From NCBI RefSeq assembly GCF_025753795.1, contig NZ_JAOWPS010000001.1:1612001-1676000 (forward strand): 64,000 nucleotides of DNA. Reading direction: 5' to 3'. Positions 1 to 8,592 of the stretch are shown here, piece by piece. The DNA comes from Mesorhizobium sp. YC-39. Lineage in GTDB: Bacteria; Pseudomonadota; Alphaproteobacteria; Rhizobiales; Rhizobiaceae. The notes below the pieces were generated by a model, which worked only from the letters and a program-made list of their open reading frames with translations, was not told where the DNA came from and ran no database searches. The stretch's first letter is position 1; the number at the start of each line of letters is the position of its first letter. The position numbers and the translations under genes were made by a program.

Positions 1-568
1 CGATTATATCCTCATTACCACCGGTGGCGGCGGTGACGGCGCCGACTTGATCCACGACGTCATCGATGCCTATCAGCAGGATCCGCAATTGCAGCATAGG
101 GCGCTGATCGTGCTTGGGCCTTACATGCCGGCGCGCCAGCGCAACAAGCTGCTCAAGAAGGGATCCAGGATCCCCTATATCAAGATCATCGAGTTCGACA
201 ACCGCATGGAAGATCTGATTGCCGGCGCCAAGGCGGTAGTGGCGATGGGCGGTTACAACACCTATTGCGAGATATTGTCTTTCGACAAGCCGGCGCTGAT
301 CGTGCCGCGCATCATGCCCCGCGAGGAACAACTGATCCGCGCACGGCGTGCAGCCGAACTCGGTCTCATCGAGATGCTTTTGCCGGAGGAAGCCAAGGAT
401 TCCCAGCGGTTTGCCGATGCACTGAAGGTGCTGCCGGACCGGCCCCGCCCATCGCAGAGCAACCCGCATCTGACGCTGGAAGGGCTGCCTCATATTTCCG
501 AAATCGTCGCGGAACTGCTCGACCGGCGGGCCGGCCATCACCTTTCGGTCATTGAAGGCATGAACTGA
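1..568 (+). CDS. Glycosyltransferase, C-terminal part (5' end outside window)
   Basis: The reading frame is open from the first bases, so the N-terminal half lies upstream of the window. The visible part starts with ILITTGGGGDGADL, a Rossmann strand and glycine-rich turn as in the C-terminal domain of MurG-like (GT28/COG4671) glycosyltransferases. MGGYNTYCEIL and the following PALIVPR strand resemble the sugar-nucleotide-binding segment of that fold. It ends 1 base before the TTG start of the next glycosyltransferase, so the two are almost certainly co-transcribed. It probably transfers a sugar to a surface polysaccharide or glycolipid. The acceptor and donor cannot be read from the sequence. 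Confidence 0.8.
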   Translation, partial: DYILITTGGGGDGADLIHDVIDAYQQDPQLQHRALIVLGPYMPARQRNKLLKKGSRIPYIKIIEFDNRMEDLIAGAKAVVAMGGYNTYCEILSFDKPALIVPRIMPREEQLIRARRAAELGLIEMLLPEEAKDSQRFADALKVLPDRPRPSQSNPHLTLEGLPHISEIVAELLDRRAGHHLSVIEGMN

Positions 569-569
569 G

Positions 570-1814
570 TTGCAACATCGCAAGATCGTCGTGGTTCTGA
601 AGGGCTATCCGCGGCTGTCGGAAACCTTCATCGCGCAGGAACTGCTCGGTCTGGAGCGTGCAGGGTTCGACCTGATACTCGTCGCGCTCAGGCGGCCGAC
701 CGACGCAAAACGCCACCCCGTGCATGACGAGATCAAAGCGCCCGTCCATTATCTGCCGGAATATCTGCATGAAGAGCCGCTGCGCGTGGTTCGCTCGCTG
801 TTTGCTTATCTGCTGCGGCCGGGCTTCTGGCGCGCTCTCGGATCGCTGGCGGCCGATATCCCCCGCGACTTTACGCGCAATCGCGCGCGCCGCTTCGGGC
901 AAGCGCTCGTGCTGGCGGCCGAATGGCCGGAAGACGCGGGCTGGCTGCATGCACATTTCGCGCACACGCCGGCGTCGGTGACGCGCTATGCCAGCCAGCT
1001 TCGTGGCCTGCCCTGGAGCTGCTCGGCCCATGCCAAGGACATCTGGACTTCGGCGGACTGGGATCTGGCTGGCAAGCTTGCCTCGGCGCGCTGGACGGTC
1101 ACTTGCACGCAAACCGGTTTCGACCGTCTGAAAAAACTCGCTAACGGCAACTCGTCTGTGCATCTGAGCTATCATGGGCTCGACCTTGATCGCTTCGGCA
1201 GTTTCGGCGAGGCGCGAAAACAGCATGACGGCTCGGCGCCGGACGAACCGGTTATCGTTCTGAGTGTCGGGCGCGCCGTTGAAAAGAAAGGTTACGATAC
1301 CTTGCTGGAGGCCCTTGCCCTCTTGCCCGGTGATTTGGCGTGGCGTTTCGAGCATATCGGCGGCGGCGAGGAACTGGAACGGCTCAAGGCGCTGGCGCAA
1401 AAGCTCGGACTGGATGGTCGCGTCTCTTGGAAAGGCGCGCTTGCCCAGGAGGAGGTGCTTGAGCACTACCGCTGCGCCGACATCTTCGCCCTGGCTTGCA
1501 GGATCACCGCAAATGGCGACCGGGACGGTCTGCCGAATGTTTTGGTGGAGGCGGCTAGCCAGCGGCTTGCCTGCGTGTCGACCGATATTTCCGGCGTGCC
1601 GGAGCTTTTATCGCCGGATGAAACCGGGCTCCTGGTTCCGACGGAAAACCCAATTGCCCTGGCACAGGCGCTGGAGCGCCTGATCCGTGATCCTGTGCTG
1701 CGTGCCCGCCTCGGCGACGCCGCAGAGCGGCGCGTGCGCGGCAATTTCGATCATATGGCAAGCATTGGACAGCTCAAGGAACTGTTCGAGCGGGAGTGGC
1801 GGGCCGCCGAATGA
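570..1814 (+). CDS. GT4-family glycosyltransferase
   Basis: A 414-residue protein with a GT-B organisation. The N-terminal half contains YPRLSETFIAQE, typical of family 4 enzymes that build exopolysaccharide or lipopolysaccharide. The C-terminal half has VLSVGRAVEKKGYDTLLEA and then a DGLPNVLVEA segment, the GT4 E-x7-E-like nucleotide-sugar site. The start is a TTG at 570, immediately after the upstream stop. The stop overlaps the next start by 4 bases (ATGA), so it is the middle gene of a three-gene glycosyltransferase operon. Donor and acceptor sugars are not predictable. Confidence 0.88.
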   Translation: MQHRKIVVVLKGYPRLSETFIAQELLGLERAGFDLILVALRRPTDAKRHPVHDEIKAPVHYLPEYLHEEPLRVVRSLFAYLLRPGFWRALGSLAADIPRDFTRNRARRFGQALVLAAEWPEDAGWLHAHFAHTPASVTRYASQLRGLPWSCSAHAKDIWTSADWDLAGKLASARWTVTCTQTGFDRLKKLANGNSSVHLSYHGLDLDRFGSFGEARKQHDGSAPDEPVIVLSVGRAVEKKGYDTLLEALALLPGDLAWRFEHIGGGEELERLKALAQKLGLDGRVSWKGALAQEEVLEHYRCADIFALACRITANGDRDGLPNVLVEAASQRLACVSTDISGVPELLSPDETGLLVPTENPIALAQALERLIRDPVLRARLGDAAERRVRGNFDHMASIGQLKELFEREWRAAE

Positions 1815-3007
1815 AGCGGCTGCGCGCTTTCTTCTATGTTCAGCACCTGCTCGGTATCGGCCATCTCGCGCGCGCCAGCCGCGTTGCGGCGGCTCTGGTC
1901 GATGACGGGTTTGACGTAACCGTCGTGACCGGCGGAGCGCCGATCGCGGGGTTTCCGGGACTGGGTGTAAAATCTGTAACCCTGCCACCTGTCACCTCCG
2001 GTGATGAAGGATTTTCCGGACTTGTCGACTTGCAGGGCAAACCCATCGACGATGATTTCAAGAAATGGCGTTCAGAGATGCTGCTGCAGGCATTCCGGGA
2101 TTGCAGGCCTGATATCGTCATTGTCGAGGCGTTTCCATTTGGACGCCGGCAGATGCGTTTCGAACTCTTGCCGCTGATCGAGGCCATCGACGCGACGTCG
2201 CCCAGACCGCTGCTGGCGACGTCGGTCCGTGATATCCTTCAGGAGCGAGTCAAGCCGGGCCGAAACAAGGAAACGGTCGATCTCATCAACAGGTATTTCG
2301 ACCTTGTTATGGTCCACGGCGATCCGGCTTTCGCAACCATCGACAAGACATTTCCACTGGCTGGGGCGATCAGGGCCGAGGTCACCTACACAGGGCTCGT
2401 TGCCGCGCCCCCATCGCCCGCGGCCTCCGAGCGCTTCGACGTTCTGGTGTCGGTTGGCGGCGGGGCTGCCGGAAAGAGCCTTGTCAGCTCCACCATCGCA
2501 GCGGTGCGGAATGCCAACAATGGTTGGAAATGGTGCTTGATCACCGGCCCAAACCTGCCGAAAGACGAGTTTGACGCGATCGCACGCGATGCCACGCCGG
2601 GCCTGTCCATCTTCCGGTTCCGCGAGGATTTCGCCAGCCTGCTGACCGGCGCCCGCCTGTCAGTCTCGCAGGCGGGTTACAACACGGTCTGCGATGTCCT
2701 GCGCGCGGGTTGTCGCTCCCTGCTCGTTCCATTTGCAGCCGGCGGGGAAACCGAACAGACGGTTCGCGCCCTGATGCTCGAAGAACTCGGTCTTGCAACG
2801 GTGCTGATGGAAAAGGACCTAACGCCTGAAGGTTTGGCGCAAGCGATCGAACAGGCGCTTGTGGGACCGACGCCATCCGCGCATCGCCTCGATCTGGAAG
2901 GCGCGCGTCGCTCCGCGCAAATCCTGCGCGAGCGGTATCGAACATGGTCCCTAAAAGTGAGGCCCGGTTTCGGAAAGTTTCATGATCAAATAGACGATAG
3001 ATCCTGA
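1811..3007 (+). CDS. MurG-like glycosyltransferase (COG4671 type)
   Basis: About 398 residues from the ATG at 1811. This start overlaps the previous stop by 4 bases and is preferred to an in-frame start 15 bases upstream. The N terminus YVQHLLGIGHLARASR resembles the GxGHxxR entry motif of MurG/GT28 enzymes that bind lipid-linked or membrane acceptors. The C-terminal half has VSVGGGAAGKSL and VSQAGYNTVCDVLRAG, the donor-binding G-loop and a helix also present in the partial gene at the window start. The two look like paralogues flanking a GT4 enzyme. A strong stem-loop followed by T-rich sequence lies just downstream and should end the operon. Confidence 0.86.
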   Translation: MKRLRAFFYVQHLLGIGHLARASRVAAALVDDGFDVTVVTGGAPIAGFPGLGVKSVTLPPVTSGDEGFSGLVDLQGKPIDDDFKKWRSEMLLQAFRDCRPDIVIVEAFPFGRRQMRFELLPLIEAIDATSPRPLLATSVRDILQERVKPGRNKETVDLINRYFDLVMVHGDPAFATIDKTFPLAGAIRAEVTYTGLVAAPPSPAASERFDVLVSVGGGAAGKSLVSSTIAAVRNANNGWKWCLITGPNLPKDEFDAIARDATPGLSIFRFREDFASLLTGARLSVSQAGYNTVCDVLRAGCRSLLVPFAAGGETEQTVRALMLEELGLATVLMEKDLTPEGLAQAIEQALVGPTPSAHRLDLEGARRSAQILRERYRTWSLKVRPGFGKFHDQIDDRS

Positions 3008-3060
3008 CGCGCGTCGCGTCTGGCGAGATTTGTGCGACGCGCATCAAGTCTTTGTTTTTG
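3005..3060 (+). terminator. Rho-independent terminator-like stem-loop
   Basis: GCGCGTCGC at 3009-3017 is exactly complementary to GCGACGCGC at 3034-3042. TGA/TCA pairs extend the stem outside a single mismatch. It is followed by TCTTTGTTTTTG. It sits just after the stop of the third glycosyltransferase and before the convergent methyltransferase gene. Confidence 0.6.
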
Positions 3061-3106
3061 TGCATGTCGTTGTCCCAAACCGCTACGCACTTTTGGGCGA
3101 AATGCG

Positions 3107-3814
3107 TTAAACAGTTCCAATCAGCATGAAGCGCGTATAATTTTTTGTCGGCAGTTCGCCGGAGAACCGCACCTCCCGTAGCGCCGCCATTGCTTCGAAG
3201 GCTGCAAGTGAAGCCACGCAGTTGATGTGCGTCGGCTCGCTGAAATAATCGTTCGATTGCAGCAGTACATTCGTGCCACGCGGAAGCAGAGCAAGCCAGG
3301 CGCGCAGATCGGCTATGTGTTCGCAGCTCGTATTGACCATCAGGTCGGGCCGCCCGGCCGCATAGTCGAGTGCGTACATATCTGCCGTCAGCGCCCGGAA
3401 CCGGTCGCCCGCTTCCCGGTTGAGGGTCCGGGCGACCGGCGCGACTTCGGGATCGATGTCGATGCTATCGATCGCCGCGATGTCGAAGCGGGCGTCGTTG
3501 AAAAGCATTGCCGGCAATACGCCGTACCATCCACCCAAAACCCATATGCGACGGAACCGGCCACCGCAGCTTTCGAACAGCCTGTCGAGCGCCCACATCT
3601 TGCAGGCGACCTGCTTGTGGTTGAAGGCGTTGGCGATATCGGCCTTCGGATGCTTGGTGACGACGCGCGCCAGCCCTGCCACGAGAGGGCAGTTGACATA
3701 GGCAGCAATCCCCCGCGTGAGGTCCAAGGCTTGCTCATGCCAGTCCATGCCGGCATTGCGTGGTCGCGTGACATCCATCATATTCGTCTTGTATGTTGGG
3801 ATTTCGGGCGACAC
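3107..3814 (-). CDS. Class I SAM-dependent methyltransferase-like protein
   Basis: A 235-residue protein read from a GTG at 3814, which is preceded by AGGAGG about 12 bases upstream. An in-frame ATG at 3781 is an alternative. IWVLGGWYGVLPAMLF is a variant of the SAM-binding glycine loop, and DSIDIDPEVAPVA supplies the acidic residue that would hold the ribose hydroxyls. VNTSCEHI resembles the post-I motif region. No known subfamily or substrate was recognised. It is convergent with the glycosyltransferase operon and divergent from the next transcription unit, so it is probably its own unit. A role in modifying surface sugars is only a guess from position. Confidence 0.6.
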   Translation of the reverse strand: MSPEIPTYKTNMMDVTRPRNAGMDWHEQALDLTRGIAAYVNCPLVAGLARVVTKHPKADIANAFNHKQVACKMWALDRLFESCGGRFRRIWVLGGWYGVLPAMLFNDARFDIAAIDSIDIDPEVAPVARTLNREAGDRFRALTADMYALDYAAGRPDLMVNTSCEHIADLRAWLALLPRGTNVLLQSNDYFSEPTHINCVASLAAFEAMAALREVRFSGELPTKNYTRFMLIGTV

Positions 3815-3855
3815 AACGCAATCTTGCCTCCTGCAAGGCTGTTTGATTCGCGGAC

Positions 3856-4227
3856 GTGATTATGCTGCAAGCCGCTTCGCCATTGGCCGGTGCCGGAGAG
3901 AGCCTGTTGCATCTGTCCGGACCATCGGCGTCCATCCGACAGCACCAGCCTCGCAGCTGCGGCCTCGTGCTGCTCGGCTATTCGCCAAAATCCTATGGAA
4001 GCCGCGAACCGTTTGGCCAGCCGCTTTCTTCGCTGACCAACAATGCCCATGTCGTTGTCATCGACCATGCGCCGGAACTGGATCGCGCCGCCTCGCAGGT
4101 TCCTTCCATCGTTGAGCGCAGGACAATTTCAGTGCACTGCGGCTTCGAGCTTGTCGTTGGCGACGAAGAAATTGCCGATACGCCATTCGCCAGCAGGTGC
4201 GTCTACATCCTGCATCCTTTCAACTGA
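3856..4227 (+). CDS. Hypothetical protein upstream of ABC gene
   Basis: A 123-residue frame (GTG at 3856, or ATG at 3862) with consistently G/C-ending codons, which supports coding. It ends 17 bases before the ABC gene and would be translationally linked to it. The N-terminal 30 residues are low-complexity. The rest has beta-like stretches (SCGLVLLGYSP, AHVVVIDHAPELD, CGFELVVGDEE). There is no signal peptide or clear membrane helix, and no family was recognised. The opposite strand is also open for short stretches but has poorer codon character. It may be an accessory subunit of the unusual transporter. Confidence 0.5.
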   Translation: MIMLQAASPLAGAGESLLHLSGPSASIRQHQPRSCGLVLLGYSPKSYGSREPFGQPLSSLTNNAHVVVIDHAPELDRAASQVPSIVERRTISVHCGFELVVGDEEIADTPFASRCVYILHPFN

Positions 4228-4244
4228 AGGGTCCGCAGTCGCAT

Positions 4245-6959
4245 ATGGAACCCAGCCTAGCCCGCTATATCTGGACGCACACCAAGAAGCAGCAGCTCTG
4301 GATATTGATGATCGTCGTGCTTTCGATGGTCCCGTATTTCATGTCCTTCGACCTGCCGAAGCTGATCGTCAACGGCCCGATCCAGGGTGGCGGCTTCGAG
4401 CAACCGGGCGCGACCCAGCCATTCATGAGGCTACACTATAACCTGCCGTTCATCGGAGAGGTTCAGTTCTTCTCCGGTTTTCAGCTCGACCGCAACGCGA
4501 CGCTGTTTGCCCTGAGCCTTGTGTTCCTCTTGCTAGTCATCATCAACGGGCTGTTCAAACTCTACATCAACACCTACAAGGGCCGCCTCGGCGAGCGCAT
4601 GCTGCGGCGTATCCGTTTCGATCTGGTCGACCGTGTGCTGCGTTTTCCGCCGGTTTACTTCAAGCGGGTGAAATCCGCCGAAGTGGCGACCATGGTAAAG
4701 GACGAGGTGGAGCCGCTGGGCGGCTTCATCGGCGATGCCTTCGTCCAGCCGGTACTACTCGGCGGCCAGGCGCTGACGGCCATGCTGTTCATCATGGTCC
4801 AGAATGTCTGGCTCGGAATGATCGCGGCCGTGATCGTGGGGATCCAGATCGTGCTCATCCCGCGAATGCGGCGGCGGCTGATCGTGCTCGGGCGCGAGCG
4901 GCAGTTGACGGCGCGCGCTCTTTCGGGCCGGGTTGGCGAAATCGTCGATGGCATCGGCGCGGTTCACGTCCACGATACATCAAACTACGAGCGCGCCGAC
5001 ATAGCTGCCCGGCTCGGGCTTATCTTTAAAATCCGCTTCGATCTTTACCAATGGAAATTCATGGTGAAGTTCCTCAACAATTTTCTCGCGCAGCTCACGC
5101 CCTTTCTGTTCTACATGATCGGCGGGTATCTGGTCATCCAGGGGCGGCTGGACGTCGGCCAGCTCGTGGCAGTGATCGGCGCTTACAAGGACCTGCCCGG
5201 ACCGATGAAGGAACTGATCGATTGGGATCAGGCGCGGCAGGATGTCCAGGTCAAATATCAGCAGGTCGTTGAACAGTTTACCGTTGAGGATCTCATTGCG
5301 CCGAGAATCGGGGCATTGACGATCGACGATCCCGCTCCGATGACCAACCCCCTGTCGGCCGTCAGTCTGTCCATGGTAGACGATGGCGGTGCAATGCTCC
5401 TCAACCGTATCTCCCTCCAGATCAAGCCGGGTGAGACGGTGGCGCTGGTCAGCACCACAACAGGTGGAGCGGAGGCGCTTGCAGAAGCCTTCGCGCGGCT
5501 GAACTGGCCGGACAGCGGAAGGGTCGCTTCGGGTGCCGATGACCTGCTTGAACTCCCCGAAGCAGTGACCGGCCGGCGCATGTCCTATGCCTCGTCGGAT
5601 GTTTTCCTGTTCCAGGCAAGCCTCCGCGATAACCTGCTCTACGGGTTGAAGCATGCGCCGCTGACATCGGTGCCTTATGACGGTGCTGCGGCAGACCAGC
5701 GCCGCTGGAACATCCAGGAGGCGCGCCGGTCGGGCAATCCGGAGCTTGATATCCACAGCGACTGGATCAACTATGCTTCCGCCGGCGCTACCGGCCCGCA
5801 CGACCTCTTTGAAGCCGTGCGCCGGGTGCTCGACGCGGTTGTTCTGTCGCGCGACATTCTGGATCTTGGCTTGCGCTCTTCGGCCGACCTCACGCGTCAC
5901 ACGGAGCTTGCCAGGCGGATCGTCGAACTGCGTGCGGCACTGCGAACCCGGCTGGAACACGAAGGGCTGAGCGGACTGGTGGCTCCTTTCGAACCGGGCG
6001 CTTACAACAAGGAAGCAACGATCGGCCAAAACCTGCTCTTCGGCGCTGCCGCCGGCCCCGAACTGGCCGACAGGGCTCTGGCGGCCAATCCCTATTTTGC
6101 TTCTGTGCTGAAGCAAGCCGGCCTCGATCGCACGTTCTACGAAATGGGCATGGAGATCGCCGAACAGGCGATCGAGCTGTTTGCCGACCTGCCGCCCGAT
6201 CACCAGTTCTTCCAGCAGCTCGCCTTCATGAGCGCCGAGGAGATACCCGCCTACGAAAGCCTGCTGCAACGGCTCAAGAACCGTCCCTACGAGGCGGTTT
6301 CGGAGAGCGACCGCGCCATGATCGTCACCTTGAGCTTTGCCTATATCGAGCCCCGGCACCGCTTCGGCCTGCTGAGCGACGAGCTCATGAGCAAGATCGT
6401 CGCTGCACGCAACCGGTTCTATGAAAACCTGCCGCCCGAGCTGCAAAATGCGGTCGAACGGTATGATCCTGCCAAATACATTGCCGCGGCCACCGTCATG
6501 GATAATGTCCTGTTCGGGCGTGTGGGCAACAACCATCCCGACGCGCCGGACCGCATACGCTCCATCGTCTATGACATTCTTGACGAACTGGGGCTTTATG
6601 CCGAACTTCTGGATGTCGGCCTGGACTTCAACGTTGGCTCAGGCGGCAGGCGGCTGACCGGCGGACAGCGACAGAAGCTCGATGTTGCCCGGGCCCTGCT
6701 CAAGCGTCCCGATTTTCTCATTCTCAACCGGCCGCTGTCGGCACTCGACCAGCGCATGCAGGATAAGGTGCTGCGAAACGTGCTCGAGGAAGCCAGACGC
6801 GACGGCCATTCACCAGCAATTGTGTGGGTCGTGACGAATCCGGCAATGGCGATGATGTTCGATCGCGTTATCGTCTTCGACTCGGGTCAATTGGTGGAAG
6901 ACGGAACACACGAGACACTTTTGGCAGGAAGCGGTATCTTTAAGGAACTGCTATCATAG
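4245..6959 (+). CDS. ABC exporter-like protein with degenerate, expanded nucleotide-binding domain
   Basis: About 904 residues from the ATG at 4245; a GTG 48 bases upstream lacks a ribosome site. Residues 1 to about 350 form an ABC type-1 transmembrane domain with roughly six helices, a large loop after helix 1, and the coupling region RLGERMLRRIRFDLVDR. The nucleotide-binding domain starts near residue 380. Its Walker A is GETVALVSTTTGGAEAL (residues 396 on) and lacks the GKS/T. The Walker B region reads DFLILNRPLSALD (823-835), with N-R in place of D-E. The LTGGQRQ signature (near 804) is intact. About 300 residues are inserted between the Q-loop (LFQ near 456) and the signature, containing two further copies of the post-Q-loop motif. 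It may be a catalytically inactive half-transporter or a regulatory protein. Confidence 0.85.
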   Translation: MEPSLARYIWTHTKKQQLWILMIVVLSMVPYFMSFDLPKLIVNGPIQGGGFEQPGATQPFMRLHYNLPFIGEVQFFSGFQLDRNATLFALSLVFLLLVIINGLFKLYINTYKGRLGERMLRRIRFDLVDRVLRFPPVYFKRVKSAEVATMVKDEVEPLGGFIGDAFVQPVLLGGQALTAMLFIMVQNVWLGMIAAVIVGIQIVLIPRMRRRLIVLGRERQLTARALSGRVGEIVDGIGAVHVHDTSNYERADIAARLGLIFKIRFDLYQWKFMVKFLNNFLAQLTPFLFYMIGGYLVIQGRLDVGQLVAVIGAYKDLPGPMKELIDWDQARQDVQVKYQQVVEQFTVEDLIAPRIGALTIDDPAPMTNPLSAVSLSMVDDGGAMLLNRISLQIKPGETVALVSTTTGGAEALAEAFARLNWPDSGRVASGADDLLELPEAVTGRRMSYASSDVFLFQASLRDNLLYGLKHAPLTSVPYDGAAADQRRWNIQEARRSGNPELDIHSDWINYASAGATGPHDLFEAVRRVLDAVVLSRDILDLGLRSSADLTRHTELARRIVELRAALRTRLEHEGLSGLVAPFEPGAYNKEATIGQNLLFGAAAGPELADRALAANPYFASVLKQAGLDRTFYEMGMEIAEQAIELFADLPPDHQFFQQLAFMSAEEIPAYESLLQRLKNRPYEAVSESDRAMIVTLSFAYIEPRHRFGLLSDELMSKIVAARNRFYENLPPELQNAVERYDPAKYIAAATVMDNVLFGRVGNNHPDAPDRIRSIVYDILDELGLYAELLDVGLDFNVGSGGRRLTGGQRQKLDVARALLKRPDFLILNRPLSALDQRMQDKVLRNVLEEARRDGHSPAIVWVVTNPAMAMMFDRVIVFDSGQLVEDGTHETLLAGSGIFKELLS

Positions 6960-7151
6960 AGCATTGGACATTCAGATGGGATCATCCTGCCGGTGGGAAC
7001 TTGTTGCAAGGTCAAGGGATTGAGGTTTCCGGCTGATCGGGCTCGCCACCTTTCGCGTGGTTCGTCTCGCCATCCGGAAACAGAATTGATTCCATCGGGG
7101 TGTCGGTTGTTCTAGTCTCGCAGACGTGAAATTTTGGGAAGGTTTGCGACA

Positions 7152-7601
7152 ATGCTGCTCAAGGATGAGGTTGGAATGCTGCAACGCGTTCCCTTGTTCT
7201 CTGGCATAGAGCCGACAAAGCTCAAGCTGCTTGCGTTCACATCCGATCGCGTGAGCTACGGCGCCGGCCAGATCCTTTTCCGGCAGGGCGACGAGGGAGA
7301 CGCCGCCTACGTCATCCTTTCAGGCAGGGCGGATATTCTGGTCGATTCCGACAGCGGACCGATAAAAGTTGCCGAACTGATGCCAAATTCGATTGTTGGC
7401 GAGATCGCCATATTGTGCAACAGCTCCCGCACGGCCACCGTCAGAGCCGCATCTCCGCTGGAAGCCTTGAGAATCCGCAAGGATCATTTCCTGAGGCTTA
7501 TGAAGGAGTTCCCTGAAATGACCATCGAGATATTGCGGGTTCTTGCCGATCGCCTAAACCATACGACCGCGGATCTGATCGACGCACGAAGCGCCAAATA
7601 A
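7152..7601 (+). CDS. Cyclic-nucleotide-binding domain protein
   Basis: A 149-residue stand-alone CNBD. GGAAGG at 7137-7142 places the start at the ATG 7152 rather than the upstream TTG 7134. FRQGDEGDAAYVILSGRADIL matches the beta-roll of the CRP/PKA regulatory fold. VGEIAILCNSSRTATVRA is the phosphate-binding cassette, with the conserved Glu and Arg that bind the cyclic phosphate and ribose. The C-terminal helices (LRIRKDHFLRLM, ILRVLADRL) are the usual hinge, but there is no DNA-binding domain, so it should act by protein contact. It lies 190 bases after the ABC gene and before the MBL hydrolase. Several cyclase-fold genes follow, which would supply a ligand. Confidence 0.88.
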   Translation: MLLKDEVGMLQRVPLFSGIEPTKLKLLAFTSDRVSYGAGQILFRQGDEGDAAYVILSGRADILVDSDSGPIKVAELMPNSIVGEIAILCNSSRTATVRAASPLEALRIRKDHFLRLMKEFPEMTIEILRVLADRLNHTTADLIDARSAK

Positions 7602-7736
7602 CGAATGACTTTCGCTCGATCCTCGCCGTCGTGATGGCACTGGCCTCTTACTGACAAGATCACCTGGAGAAAAACCTGTCTCGCCTAGCAGCGGTTGTTT
7701 GGCTACGATGGGCGACAGGGACTGCGAAGGGGTAGC

Positions 7737-8591
7737 ATGGACGACGACGTTTTCCTGGTCAGGTTTTGGGGCGTGCGCGGCAGCATTCCGGTATCGGGGC
7801 CAGAATTCTCTCGCTATGGCGGCAACACAATCTGCGTTGAGATGCGATGCGGCAAGCATACGCTTCTGTTCGACGCGGGCTCTGGCCTACGGTCCGCCGG
7901 CCGGGCGTTTCGGGCGTCGGGCGTGACCGATTTCGACCTGCTTTTCACCCATTGCCATTACGATCACATCATCGGGCTGCCGTTTTTTGTGCCGATCTAT
8001 GACCGGAGCGTCAAGGTTACGCTTTGGTCCGGGCATCTTGCAGGACGCATGACGACCCGGCAGATGGTCGACGAGTTCATGCGGCCGCCGTGGTTTCCGG
8101 TGAAACTGGATATCTGCAAGGCAAGCCTCGACTGCCGCGATTTCGTATCCGGAGACGTGCTTCGGCCGCGCGAAGGGGTGGTGGTCCGAACCGGCAGTCT
8201 TGTCCATCCGGGCGGCTGCATAGGCTACCGGGTGGAATGGGGCGGCCGTGTCGTGGCAATGATCACAGACACTGAGCACGAGTCGGACAAACTCGATCAG
8301 GCGGTGCTCGGCCTGATCGAAGATGCCGACCTCGTCATTTACGACTGCGCCTACACCGAGGAGGAAATGGAACGCCACCGCGGTGACGGGCACTCGACAT
8401 GGCAACAGGGCGTCAAGCTCTGTGAGGCGGCCGGTGCGCGGGGGCTTGCGGTGTTTCATCACACTCCGACACGCACCGACGAGGAACTGGACGAGATCGA
8501 GAAACTGGCCAAGGACAGGTTTGCCGGCGCATTTGTCGCGAGGGATGGCCAGACGCTTAAATTTCCAGTCTCATTGCACAAAGAGCACTGA
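7737..8591 (+). CDS. MBL-fold metallohydrolase
   Basis: 284 residues from the ATG at 7737 (GAAGGGG upstream). The N-terminal FWGVRGSIPVSGPEF followed by YGGNT is typical of an MBL subfamily related to PhnP and RNase Z-like phosphodiesterases. FTHCHYDHIIGLPFF around residues 70-82 gives the metal-binding HxHxDH. Further ligands are likely the Asp in ITDTEH and the His pair in AVFHHTP near the C terminus. The likely chemistry is hydrolysis of a phosphodiester or cyclic phosphate. Its location beside a CNBD protein and near cyclases makes a cyclic-nucleotide phosphodiesterase role plausible but unproven. Confidence 0.85.
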   Translation: MDDDVFLVRFWGVRGSIPVSGPEFSRYGGNTICVEMRCGKHTLLFDAGSGLRSAGRAFRASGVTDFDLLFTHCHYDHIIGLPFFVPIYDRSVKVTLWSGHLAGRMTTRQMVDEFMRPPWFPVKLDICKASLDCRDFVSGDVLRPREGVVVRTGSLVHPGGCIGYRVEWGGRVVAMITDTEHESDKLDQAVLGLIEDADLVIYDCAYTEEEMERHRGDGHSTWQQGVKLCEAAGARGLAVFHHTPTRTDEELDEIEKLAKDRFAGAFVARDGQTLKFPVSLHKEH

Positions 8592-8592
8592 G

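Noticed and set aside
4980-6536. Long open frame on the minus strand opposite the ABC gene
   Set aside because: It mirrors the GC-rich third positions of the real gene, and its translation has no domain-like pattern.
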